7,605 nucleotides of DNA from Candidatus Latescibacterota bacterium (GCA_018656855.1 JABHYP010000659.1:1-7605); one strand, 5' to 3'. Shown: positions 1-6,300, numbered from the stretch's first letter. A program made the numbers and translations. The notes: generated by a model from the letters alone, not told the origin.

Positions 1-166
1 AAAAAAATCCCTCACCGGTATGGGACGTGCCTCAAAGGATCAGGTAGCACGGATGATTTTTACGACATTGAACTGCTCTGAAAATAGTGTTACCTCTGAT
101 GTCACTGATGCGTTGGCAGCGGCTCTCTGTCATATTAATGCAGTTTCTCATGGTTGTATAGAATGA
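1..166 (+). CDS. ruvC: Crossover junction endodeoxyribonuclease RuvC, C-terminal fragment
   Basis: This is the last 54 codons of RuvC, the dimeric nuclease that cuts Holliday junctions symmetrically after RuvAB branch migration. The reading frame starts at base 2, and the gene is cut by the window edge. The visible protein begins KKSLTGMGRASKDQVARM, matching the basic 'VKK..vG.G.A.K.QV..M' segment of the family. It continues to SDVTDALAAALCH, the equivalent of the E. coli 'DAADALA' motif that carries the last two metal-binding aspartates (D138 and D141). Both are kept here, as codons at 98-100 and 107-109, so the active-site end looks intact. The stop codon TGA (164-166) overlaps the ruvA ATG (163-165), which implies translational coupling. 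The identification is supported by both the motif and the ruvA/ruvB neighbours. Confidence 0.93.
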   Translation, partial: KKSLTGMGRASKDQVARMIFTTLNCSENSVTSDVTDALAAALCHINAVSHGCIE

Positions 167-810
167 TTGAAAGAATTACTGGAAAACTAATTTTTGTCAA
201 CGAAGACGTAGCCCTGGTCGATGTAAGCGGCATTACGTATTCGGTAATGATTACCCGCGCAGTAGGGGAACGCCTTATAGCTAAAGGGAAAGTGGGTAAT
301 GAGGTAACCATGTATACCATGTATTATATCGAAGGCAGTATGGGCATGGGAAACCTTTTTCCGAGGCTTGTCGGATTTCTTAACAAAACAGATCTAGAGT
401 TTTTTTCAATGCTTATCACCGTTCCGGGTCTAAGTGTGAAACGCTCATTAAAAGCCCTTACCATACCGGTGAAAGATATGGCAAGAGCAATTGAGTTGAA
501 CGATACTGAAACACTTAAAAAACTTCCTGAAATCGGCGGAAAAACTGTTCAGAAGATTTTTGTCGAACTGAAGGGAAAGGTAGCTAAGTTTGCGTTGCTT
601 AGAGAGGATGAAATACTTTATGCTGTTGCAAATAAATGCCCTGAAGAGGAATACCAGCGTGAAGCTATAGAAATCCTCCTTCAGCTTCAATATAAAGAAT
701 CGGAAGCCGAGATTCTTGTGCGGAGAGCGGTTGATAAGCGACACGACATCACATCAGCCGAGGAACTCATACAGGAAATATTTCGCAATCAACTGAGTCC
801 AAAGATATAA
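163..810 (+). CDS. ruvA: Holliday junction branch migration protein RuvA (divergent, planctomycete-like)
   Basis: RuvA tetramers bind the four-way junction and dock RuvB hexamers onto it. The 215-residue product starts MIERITGKLIFV, the typical beta-strand opening of domain I. The ATG at 163 is preferred over an in-frame TTG at 154 because it gives this canonical N-terminus and an ATGA overlap with ruvC. Domain II has two helix-hairpin-helix motifs, near residues 84-99 (ITVPGLSVKRSLKALT) and 118-137 (LKKLPEIGGKTVQKIFVELK). Domain III, at roughly 163-209, is the small RuvB-binding helical bundle (REAIEILLQLQYKESEAEILV). Three features are odd. The E. coli acidic pin (E55-D56 in RED) is replaced by a longer stretch at residues 56-72 (IEG...GNLFPRLVGF). 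The first hairpin reads GLS instead of G-x-G. The second reads LPEIG instead of LPGIG. The length is close to the usual ~200 residues. Co-location with ruvC and ruvB makes the assignment secure despite the divergence. Confidence 0.95.
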   Translation: MIERITGKLIFVNEDVALVDVSGITYSVMITRAVGERLIAKGKVGNEVTMYTMYYIEGSMGMGNLFPRLVGFLNKTDLEFFSMLITVPGLSVKRSLKALTIPVKDMARAIELNDTETLKKLPEIGGKTVQKIFVELKGKVAKFALLREDEILYAVANKCPEEEYQREAIEILLQLQYKESEAEILVRRAVDKRHDITSAEELIQEIFRNQLSPKI

Positions 811-883
811 TTTATATTATTCATTATTTTATACATTATTGGGCGCGATAAACTTTTATTATTTTTAATTCACTGGAATAAAA

Positions 884-1912
884 ATGACACGTGAGAGAAT
901 TATTTCCGGAAAGCCAATATCTCCTGAAGAAGATACTTTCACATGGAGCTTACGTCCGAAAACGCTTAAAGAATATATAGGACAAAATACCGTTGTAAAA
1001 AAACTCTTGATCTCTCTAGAGGCATCCGGCATTAGAGGCGAACCACAGGAACATCTCTTGCTTCACGGCCCTCCCGGACTTGGAAAAACAACACTGGCTT
1101 ATATCGTATCCAGAGAAATGGGTACTCGTCTTGTTACCACAACCGGCCCAACACTGAGTAAAATTGCCGATTTGATGGGAATAATGACAAATCTTGACAA
1201 CCGTGATGTGTTGTTTATAGATGAAATACACCGCCTCCCAACGGCGGTTGAGGAATTCATCTACCCGGCAATGGAGGACTTTAGAGTAGATTTTATCGTT
1301 GATAAAGGCCCATTCTCTAAAGTAATAAATGTACCGCTGAAACGCTTTACACTCATCGGAGCAACAACCAGGGTCGGACTTTTATCCGCTCCTTTACGGG
1401 ACCGTTTCGGTATCACATACCACCTGGATTTTTATTCACATGATGAAATGAAAGAGATTGTTGTTAGGTCTGCTGGCATGCTGGACATTAAAATAGATAA
1501 AGAAGGTGCTGATATCATCGCCTCATCTTCAAGGGGGACACCGCGTATAGCAAACAGACTCCTCAGGCGAGCACGTGATTACGCTATTGTCAAAGCTGAC
1601 GGAAATATTACTGGTGAAGTGGCGAGAAAAGCGTTTGACCTCGAAGGAATTGACAGCCTGGGGCTTGATGATCTTGATAGAATTCTTTTGAAGGTCATCA
1701 TAGATTATTACAAAGGCGGGCCGGTCGGAATAGAAGCTGTTGCTGCAACCCTTTCCGAAGAAGTGAACACTCTTGAGGAGATGGTGGAGCCATATCTTCT
1801 CAAAATCGGTTTTTTAATCCGCACAAAACGAGGAAGAATGGTCTCACAGGAGGCATATAAACATCTCGGTATTCCATTTACTGTTTCTGGCCAGGCTTCT
1901 TTATTCGCTTGA
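884..1912 (+). CDS. ruvB: Holliday junction branch migration ATPase RuvB
   Basis: RuvB is the AAA+ hexameric motor that pumps DNA through the RuvA-bound junction. The 342-residue product is full length for the family and very well conserved. The N-terminal linker has LRPKTLKEYIGQ (23-34). Walker A is GPPGLGKTT (62-70) and Walker B is LFIDEIHRL (110-118). These are followed by the YPAMEDF signature (127-133) and sensor 1 GATTR (159-163). The arginine-finger region is APLRDRFG (169-176), with R174 the likely finger. Sensor 2 lies in RGTPRIANRLLRR (217-229). The C-terminal winged helix contains GGPVGIEA and FLIRTKRGR (310-318), used for DNA contact. It lies 73 bases after ruvA on the same strand, so it is probably cotranscribed. 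Only a weak GGA (875-877) precedes the ATG at 884, so the ribosome-binding site is poor, but the start gives the expected N-terminus. No key residue is missing. Confidence 0.98.
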   Translation: MTRERIISGKPISPEEDTFTWSLRPKTLKEYIGQNTVVKKLLISLEASGIRGEPQEHLLLHGPPGLGKTTLAYIVSREMGTRLVTTTGPTLSKIADLMGIMTNLDNRDVLFIDEIHRLPTAVEEFIYPAMEDFRVDFIVDKGPFSKVINVPLKRFTLIGATTRVGLLSAPLRDRFGITYHLDFYSHDEMKEIVVRSAGMLDIKIDKEGADIIASSSRGTPRIANRLLRRARDYAIVKADGNITGEVARKAFDLEGIDSLGLDDLDRILLKVIIDYYKGGPVGIEAVAATLSEEVNTLEEMVEPYLLKIGFLIRTKRGRMVSQEAYKHLGIPFTVSGQASLFA

Positions 1913-2170
1913 GAATATAATAAAATATGTTTTTTGACTCTTTTTATTCTCAAAACAAGTGGAAATTACAATATAAAATTTCTTTGTTTAGAAAAATAAT
2001 AATAAAATAAGTAAAAATTATTCTTGCAAACTTCTTAAGATTTTGATAATAATATAGAAAAGTATTTTTCATTTTTATTAACGTTGTTAAAAGTATTTTA
2101 AAAATTCAAAAGCTGTGGAAATTGTGTAAATATTTTTACCAAAATATTTGAATTTATAAGGATATCAGTA
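1913..2170. other. Very AT-rich intergenic region between ruvB and the putative lipoprotein gene
   Basis: This 258-base gap has no convincing ORF, tRNA or repeat. A 9-base inverted repeat, TTGAGAATA (1909-1917) with TATTCTCAA (1945-1953), overlaps the ruvB stop codon. Its 27-base loop and lack of a GC-rich stem make it a doubtful terminator. A possible promoter for the downstream gene is TTGCAA (2024-2029) with AATAAT (2048-2053), spacer 18. In DNA this AT-rich such matches arise easily by chance. The gap is wide enough to separate the ruv genes from the next transcription unit. Confidence 0.4.
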
Positions 2171-2770
2171 ATGAAAATTATAAACCCTTTAATACATCCT
2201 ATTAAAGTAATTATGTTCATTTTTATGGTTTTTATACCATTATCCTGTGTGTTTTCTCCAAATTCGGGTGAAAAAGTAAAAAATGATCAACCGGGTGTGT
2301 TTGTTGAACCGACGACATATTCGAAAGTGATTAGTAACCTGCAGGTGGCATTTGCCCGCAGGGATATTGATTTTTATGAACGATGCCTACATGAAAATTA
2401 CTTTTACATCAGCCCGTCGGATGTTGACGAATTCGATCTTTACTGGTCACGTTCCGAAGAGCTTGAGGTAATGAGGAATCTCATGAATGGCTGCAGAGAA
2501 ATCGTTTTTACACATAGTAGAATAAATATTTTCGAAGAGTACGGCAAAAACGTACCAAACAAACCAGATGGCGCTATGATTGACAGCGATGACGAACATC
2601 CGGATGAAATCTGGTATGTAGGCAACTATTATATTACCATTGATATCTTTACAAATGATTTTGGAGACTTTAAAGTACAGCAGGATATGCAGTTTATTAT
2701 GGTTGAAAATTCTGAGACACACCTTTTTTCTATTATCCAGTGGATAGATAACAATCAAATTTCACAATAA
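2171..2770 (+). CDS. Hypothetical exported protein or lipoprotein, possibly NTF2-like
   Basis: I do not recognise a named family. The 199-residue product starts with a basic, then hydrophobic segment (KVIMFIFMVFIPLSC, residues 12-26) that looks like a signal peptide. A cysteine at 26 could be lipidated, but Pro at -3 makes the lipobox non-canonical. The mature part begins with a polar linker (27-47). A helix follows, SKVISNLQVAFARRDIDFYERCLHENYFYISPSD (51-84), then WSRSEELEVMRNLM (92-105), an acidic loop (134-146), and alternating strands ending in FSIIQWIDN (186-194). Helix, 'short-lived pocket' helix, then beta-rich C-terminus is the pattern of SnoaL/NTF2-like domains, so I suggest that fold by pattern only. 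AAGGA at 2158-2162, 8 bases before the ATG, supports the start. The deacetylase gene begins 27 bases downstream, so the two are likely cotranscribed. The role is unknown; an envelope location is inferred from the N-terminus. Confidence 0.75.
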   Translation: MKIINPLIHPIKVIMFIFMVFIPLSCVFSPNSGEKVKNDQPGVFVEPTTYSKVISNLQVAFARRDIDFYERCLHENYFYISPSDVDEFDLYWSRSEELEVMRNLMNGCREIVFTHSRINIFEEYGKNVPNKPDGAMIDSDDEHPDEIWYVGNYYITIDIFTNDFGDFKVQQDMQFIMVENSETHLFSIIQWIDNNQISQ

Positions 2771-2797
2771 AAAAACCATCCTGTCAAGCAGATGTAA

Positions 2798-3940
2798 GTG
2801 AATAAAAAACTGAAAATATTTACCATACGATTTTTTTATGTCTTTTTGCCCCTGATTGCTCTTGTTGCATTAGGGGCTTCTTCATACTTATGGTACAAAG
2901 CTTTGACACCTGAACCTGAAAGGATTTCTTTAATCAGCGAGTCACGGGTATCGCCGCACGCCTTTTCAACTGACCTTGAGAGGAATTTACAGGCAGTCCT
3001 TGAAAAATTCGGAATTACTGAAAACAATATAAAAAGTAAAAAACCCGAAACTTTTAAAGATGAAATTGGGCTGATATATATAATAAACATACCTGAGAAA
3101 GTATCATTGACATTGATAAATCTCAAGATCACAACCATGGTTGAAGAAATGGGAGGGCAAGTTTTTCTTGGCAAAGAGGGTTCGGGCGGCAGAACACTTA
3201 CGCTTGGCCTGGGAGCAGGTAAAACGCGCACAGATATAGTCATTTTCAGGAAATCACGGGATTTAGCAACAATAATATTACCGAAAGTTGCGGTTATTAT
3301 TGACGATCTCGGGATAAAAAGCGTTGAACTGGCACACAGGCTCTGCGACATAAAACAAGTTTTGACAATAGCAGTTTTGCCTTTTCAACGGTATACTTCA
3401 AAGGTTGTTGACCTCGCACGCGAAACGAAAACACCGTATATTCTTCATATGCCGATGGAACCGAAATCGAAAGATGCAAATCCCGGTAAAGGAGCGCTTT
3501 TTGCTGGAGATGACAGAGCAACTGTTGAAAAGAAACTTGCAAGGGCATTTAAAAGTGTTGATAAGGCCGAAGGTCTCAACAATCACATGGGCTCAAAAGC
3601 AACTGAAGATGACCGCACAATGGAATATGTGATGGATTATTTACATAACAATGATAATTTTTTTCTGGACTCTAAAACATCAGGAAAATCAGTGGGGTAT
3701 CCCGTTTCTCAAAAGAACGGTGTCAGAGGTGCAGTAATCACCGGTTATATCGATGTGGAGGATGACAAGGAGTACATAGAAAAACGTCTTGAGATTCTGA
3801 TAAAGCATGCCGAGCAAAATGGTTACGCTATTATCCTCGGACACGACAGGCCTAATACTGTCTCTGTCCTTGAAAAGAAGCTTCCTGAATACGAAGAGAA
3901 GGGGATACAATTTGTAAGGGTATCCGATTTGGTTTATTAA
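2798..3940 (+). CDS. Membrane-anchored divergent polysaccharide deacetylase family protein (YibQ/DUF610 group)
   Basis: The 380-residue protein has a single hydrophobic segment near residues 11-34, read as a signal anchor or uncleaved signal. A variable region follows (about 40-160), then a C-terminal domain typical of divergent polysaccharide deacetylases. The visible motifs, in order, are VAVIIDDLG (164-172), LTIAVLPF (189-196), LHMPMEP (216-222), GLNNHMGSKAT (259-269), FFLDSKT (288-294) and IILGHDRPNT (345-354). D169/D170, H217, H263, D291 and H349 are the obvious metal-site or catalytic candidates by analogy with NodB-like enzymes. The true substrate of this subfamily is not established, so sugar deacetylation is family inference. 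The GTG at 2798 is the first codon after an in-frame TAA (2795-2797), and the next in-frame Met is over 100 residues later, so GTG is the likely start despite no clear Shine-Dalgarno. It probably forms an operon with the preceding gene. Confidence 0.9.
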   Translation: MNKKLKIFTIRFFYVFLPLIALVALGASSYLWYKALTPEPERISLISESRVSPHAFSTDLERNLQAVLEKFGITENNIKSKKPETFKDEIGLIYIINIPEKVSLTLINLKITTMVEEMGGQVFLGKEGSGGRTLTLGLGAGKTRTDIVIFRKSRDLATIILPKVAVIIDDLGIKSVELAHRLCDIKQVLTIAVLPFQRYTSKVVDLARETKTPYILHMPMEPKSKDANPGKGALFAGDDRATVEKKLARAFKSVDKAEGLNNHMGSKATEDDRTMEYVMDYLHNNDNFFLDSKTSGKSVGYPVSQKNGVRGAVITGYIDVEDDKEYIEKRLEILIKHAEQNGYAIILGHDRPNTVSVLEKKLPEYEEKGIQFVRVSDLVY

Positions 3941-3984
3941 CCTGTATTATTTACAAACTCGAAAATATTCCCCAAAAATCTGAA

Positions 3985-4064
3985 CCGGGATTAATGGGAT
4001 TAATTAGATTACAATGATTGAAAGAAAATAATCCCGGCAATCCTTTAATCATGAAAATCCTGTT
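3985..4064. repeat. Inverted repeat built from ~9-base GATT/AATC modules
   Basis: The left arm has GATT cores at 3989, 3998, 4007 and 4016, spaced exactly 9 bases, and starts with two tandem copies of GGGATTAAT (3987-3995 and 3996-4004). The right arm has the reverse complement AATC at 4030, 4039, 4047 and 4056. The inner edge pairs perfectly: CCGGGATTA (3985-3993) with TAATCCCGG (4029-4037). The two arms can also pair in several registers as a longer imperfect hairpin. It lies in the non-coding gap between the convergent deacetylase and nitroreductase genes. It resembles dispersed intergenic repeats of the 'AATCCTGTTAATCATG' kind that I recall from other bacterial genomes. No poly-T tract follows, so it is not a standard terminator. 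Confidence 0.7.
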
Positions 4065-4160
4065 TCAGACAATGGATGAACCTATGACTCTGAATTGTAT
4101 TATATTGAAATAAATATACGCTTAAACTCAACAGGCCACCGATAACGTAAAACAAACTCA

Positions 4161-4673
4161 TTACCACGTCTCGTATCTGACGATTTCATCAAGCTTTTTG
4201 CGTCTTTTTTCAGGGCGCTGATCAGAAGGCCGTCCGATTGTCAAAAGCCCTACAACACGGACATCATCTTCCGGTATAGAGAGAACTATTTTTATCTGGT
4301 CCTCATAAAATGCTCCAAGCCAGCATGTCCCAAGACCTAATTCATATGCAGTTAGAGCCATGTTTTCCATGGCGATGGCAACATCAAGATTATAAGCATG
4401 CTGCCCGCAGGTCATTACATAATCAATTCCTGTACCGCAACAGGCAATAACCACGGGAGCTTGTGCAACAAAGCTCTGGCCTTTGGCGGCGACTGAAAGT
4501 TTCTGTCTCATTTTTTCATCCCTTACAACAATAAACTTCCAATCCTGTAGATTCTTTGCTGACTGAGAGAATCTCGCGGCCTCAATTATAGTATTGAGGT
4601 CATTTTCGCTTACAGGTTCGGGAAGATAGTGCCTCACACTGAAACGGCCTTTTATCGCATCCAGTACACTCAT
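4161..4673 (-). CDS. Nitroreductase family protein (FMN-dependent oxidoreductase)
   Basis: The 170-residue product is a compact single-domain member of the NfsB/FMN reductase superfamily. These are cytoplasmic homodimers that use FMN and NAD(P)H to reduce nitro groups, quinones or flavins. The N-terminal FMN-phosphate motif is RFSVRHYLPEPV (10-21). SAKNLQDWKFIVV (38-50) matches the 'SA.N.Q.W.F' motif, although the usual Pro before Trp is Asp here. The C-terminal half has AMENMALTAYELGLGTCWLGAF (101-122) and VGLLTIGRP (141-149), both typical of FMN contacts and dimer interface. A tight GGAGG (complement of 4681-4685) lies 7 bases before the ATG, the strongest ribosome-binding site in the window. 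It is divergent from lptF and convergent with the deacetylase gene, so it is probably a single-gene unit. The physiological substrate cannot be deduced. Cysteines at 78, 79, 89 and 117 are noticeable but do not form a known motif. Confidence 0.93.
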   Translation of the reverse strand: MSVLDAIKGRFSVRHYLPEPVSENDLNTIIEAARFSQSAKNLQDWKFIVVRDEKMRQKLSVAAKGQSFVAQAPVVIACCGTGIDYVMTCGQHAYNLDVAIAMENMALTAYELGLGTCWLGAFYEDQIKIVLSIPEDDVRVVGLLTIGRPSDQRPEKRRKKLDEIVRYETW

Positions 4674-4703
4674 TGCAAAGCCTCCGTTTTTGTTTAAACA
4701 TTA

Positions 4704-4733
4704 TTGAGTCATTCGTATTGTGATAATTATAAA
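4704..4733 (+). promoter_or_regulatory. Possible sigma-70-type promoter for lptF
   Basis: TTGAGT (4704-4709) and TATAAA (4728-4733) are 18 bases apart in the gap between the divergent nitroreductase and lptF genes, leaving a leader of about 90 bases before the lptF ATG. Both boxes differ from consensus and the region is AT-rich, so a chance match is possible. Confidence 0.3.
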
Positions 4734-4829
4734 TAAAACTTATATTAAGTAATAATCATTTAAAATGTAAACAACAGAAATAATAATTTTTTTATATTAT
4801 TTGCATTTCTGTTCCGTTAAGGTAGATTC

Positions 4830-6035
4830 ATGAATATTTTTGTCAGATATGTTATTAAAGAACATATTGCGCCATTTTTTTTCGCTTTCTTTGTAATAAT
4901 GTTCGTGCTCATTCTGAAGCTGATGCTTGAACTTATAGACCTGCTCCTGTCAAAAGGGGTGGGATTGGTTTTTATGGCTCAGCTTCTTGCGTATAACCTT
5001 GCCTGGATGATTGCTCTGGTTATTCCTATGAGTGTACTTGTTGCATCCGTAATGGCTTTTGGCAGGATGGGAGCGTCAAATGAGATTATTGCTATGAAGA
5101 CAGCGGGAATATCCATGCACAGGATTGTTTCACCTGTACTTTTCCTTGGAATTCTGCTCACTCTTGGTATGGTCTGGTTTAACAATAACGTCCTTCCGGA
5201 AGCAAACCTCCGGGCCGGAAGTCTGAAAAAAGCGGTCTTTCTGAAAAAACCACTGTTCTCCCTGAAAAACCGCCATGGCCAGTTTGTAAGTGATAATGAT
5301 CTTCCATATACAATCCATTTCAGTGATATTGACAACGAAACCGAGGAAATCAGAAGCATAACTCTGTTTCAGAAAGGAGAAAATAATTCCCAGACTATTA
5401 TTATTGCCGATAGAGGGAAGTTCATAACAAGTCCCGACCGCCTTTTGCTCGTCCTTAAAAACGGTGAGATTCATCAGAAAGATCCAAAACAAGAGGATAG
5501 ATATTTCAGAAGTACTTTTGAGCAATTTACGTATGTTGTAAAAGATATTGATTTCGGTTTTGACACTTCATACAAATCTCCTCGAAATGACCGCAACATG
5601 CCATCCCTGATGATGCGTGAACAAATTAAAGAACTTGAAAAAATGTCAGCCTCCTGGGAAAAACGCATACTTACACTCCCGAAAAACGAACCAAACCGCG
5701 AAATTCAACTTAAAAGTATCAAAGCTCAAATAAGAAACTGGGATTATAGAATAGCATCGTATCTTGTCGAAATACACAAAAAAAATTCAATACCTTTCGC
5801 TGCAATTATTTTTGTTCTTATCGGTTCATCGCTCGGAATGCTCGCCCGTAGATCTGGCGCCTCGATAGGAATCGGTATGTCTATAGGTTTTTTTACTTTA
5901 TATTATATGTTTCTCATAGGAGGAGAAAGTGCCGGCGACCGTATGATTGTTGCTCCCTGGCTGGCTATGTGGGCGCCAAATATCGTGCTCGGCGCTGCCG
6001 GTATTGCAATATTTATTTATGCCGCCAGAAGATAA
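4830..6035 (+). CDS. lptF: LPS export ABC transporter permease LptF (YjgP/YjgQ family)
   Basis: LptF pairs with LptG in the inner membrane. With the ATPase LptB and with LptC, it extracts LPS and passes it to the periplasmic bridge. The 401-residue product has the family architecture: three N-terminal membrane segments (about 12-40, 48-76, 98-118), a periplasmic beta-rich domain (about 120-250), then three C-terminal segments (about 320-337, 345-364, 374-398). Family motifs include FGRMGASNEIIAMKTAGIS (77-95), the joint VLPEAN (121-126), VEIHKKNSIPFA (313-324) and APWLAMWAPN (375-384). A charged helical stretch at 262-310 precedes the fourth membrane segment. AAGG (4819-4822) precedes the ATG at a reasonable distance. 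LptF is preferred over LptG because it comes first in the pair and has the EIHKK-SIPFA form; the two are similar, so the F/G label is less certain than the family. Confidence 0.9.
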   Translation: MNIFVRYVIKEHIAPFFFAFFVIMFVLILKLMLELIDLLLSKGVGLVFMAQLLAYNLAWMIALVIPMSVLVASVMAFGRMGASNEIIAMKTAGISMHRIVSPVLFLGILLTLGMVWFNNNVLPEANLRAGSLKKAVFLKKPLFSLKNRHGQFVSDNDLPYTIHFSDIDNETEEIRSITLFQKGENNSQTIIIADRGKFITSPDRLLLVLKNGEIHQKDPKQEDRYFRSTFEQFTYVVKDIDFGFDTSYKSPRNDRNMPSLMMREQIKELEKMSASWEKRILTLPKNEPNREIQLKSIKAQIRNWDYRIASYLVEIHKKNSIPFAAIIFVLIGSSLGMLARRSGASIGIGMSIGFFTLYYMFLIGGESAGDRMIVAPWLAMWAPNIVLGAAGIAIFIYAARR

Positions 6036-6109
6036 TGGTATGAATTCATAAAATAAAATTAAACCAAAACCATCATTTATTAAATTTTAATAGCTCGGAT
6101 TATTTTTAA

Positions 6110-6148
6110 AATTATTTTTCCGCAGAGTACGCAGAGGAAAAAATAATT
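6110..6148. repeat. CGCAGAG-type dispersed repeat fragment forming a hairpin
   Basis: The core GCAGAGTACGCAGAGG (6122-6137) contains two GCAGAG units 9 bases apart. It is flanked by AATTATTTTTCC (6110-6121) and GGAAAAAATAATT (6136-6148), which are complementary apart from one extra A, giving a stem of about 12 pairs. It resembles the 'CCGCAGAGGACGCAGAG' intergenic repeats I recall from many environmental bacterial genomes. The stem is AT-rich and not followed by a T tract, so a terminator role is not supported. Confidence 0.55.
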
Positions 6149-6197
6149 GAAAAAGTTTATGCAACATTTAAACACGAAAAATTTACAATAACTAATA

Positions 6198-6229
6198 TTT
6201 ACTTATCTCAGAGGCCTCTGCTGTATAAT
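6198..6229 (+). promoter_or_regulatory. Putative lptG promoter with palindromic operator in a 20-base spacer
   Basis: A perfect -10 hexamer TATAAT (6224-6229) is preceded by the weak -35 candidate TTTACT (6198-6203, 4 of 6 consensus positions) at a long 20-base spacing. The spacer contains the perfect 12-base palindrome CAGAGGCCTCTG (6209-6220), almost centred. A long spacer with a centred palindrome is the layout of MerR-family promoters, but CAGAGG also occurs in the nearby CGCAGAG repeat, which could explain the sequence without any regulator. Confidence 0.3.
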
Positions 6230-6231
6230 TT

Positions 6232-6300
6232 ATGAAGAGTTTATACTTAACGCTTATTCCATCGGCAATAACACTCGGTTCATCAGGTGATAATTCATGA
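6232..6300 (+). CDS. Possible 22-residue leader peptide overlapping the lptG start
   Basis: The frame MKSLYLTLIPSAITLGSSGDNS runs from ATG at 6232 to TGA at 6298-6300, and the stop overlaps the lptG ATG (6297-6299) in an ATGA arrangement typical of translational coupling. The lptG Shine-Dalgarno AGGTGA (6285-6290) lies inside it. Against it, no ribosome-binding site precedes 6232. If the TATAAT at 6224-6229 is the promoter, transcription would begin at or after this ATG. It may simply be chance. Confidence 0.2.
   Translation: MKSLYLTLIPSAITLGSSGDNS

Larger units (their letters stand above)
6036..6296. other. Intergenic region splitting lptF and lptG
   Basis: This 261-base gap is wide for a gene pair that is usually adjacent or overlapping. 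It holds, in order, a perfect 12-base palindrome TATGAATTCATA (6039-6050) just after the lptF stop, an AT-rich stretch, a CGCAGAG-type hairpin (6110-6148), a second perfect palindrome CAGAGGCCTCTG (6209-6220), a TATAAT (6224-6229), and a 22-codon frame that ends on the lptG start. No full-length gene is present. The contents suggest that repeat-type DNA was gained between the two genes and that lptG may have its own promoter. Confidence 0.55.

Noticed and set aside
154..162. TTG at 154 as the ruvA start
   Set aside because: The ATG at 163 yields the canonical MIxRxxGKL N-terminus and overlaps the ruvC stop. The TTG adds three residues not expected in the family.
448..744. Reverse-strand open frame (98 codons) inside ruvA
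   Set aside because: It is antisense to the conserved RuvA hairpin and C-terminal domains, and its protein is low in recognisable structure.
1909..1953. 9-base inverted repeat TTGAGAATA/TATTCTCAA at the ruvB stop, considered as a terminator
   Set aside because: The loop is 27 bases, the stem is AT-rich, and no U-rich tract follows directly. Alternative pairings are equally good in this AT-rich DNA.
3329..3346. TGGCAC...CTGC, considered as a sigma-54 -24/-12 promoter because of the NtrC-type regulator at the right edge
   Set aside because: It lies inside the deacetylase coding sequence and the -12 part does not match TTGC at the required spacing.
2836..3351. Long reverse-strand open frame (171 codons) inside the deacetylase gene
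   Set aside because: It lies fully opposite a well-supported gene with recognisable motifs, and its translation shows no family features. It is a shadow of the + strand coding sequence.
6039..6050. Perfect 12-base palindrome TATGAATTCATA after lptF
   Set aside because: It is AT-rich, has no flanking promoter boxes and no extended symmetry. Such palindromes are expected by chance in this base composition.
6122..6231. Open frame AEYAEEKIIEKVYATFKHEK... through the CGCAGAG repeat, considered as a remnant of a GxxExxY-type protein
   Set aside because: It has no start codon and no convincing match to the family motif beyond a few residues, and it ends at a stop before lptG. It could be chance reading of repeat DNA.
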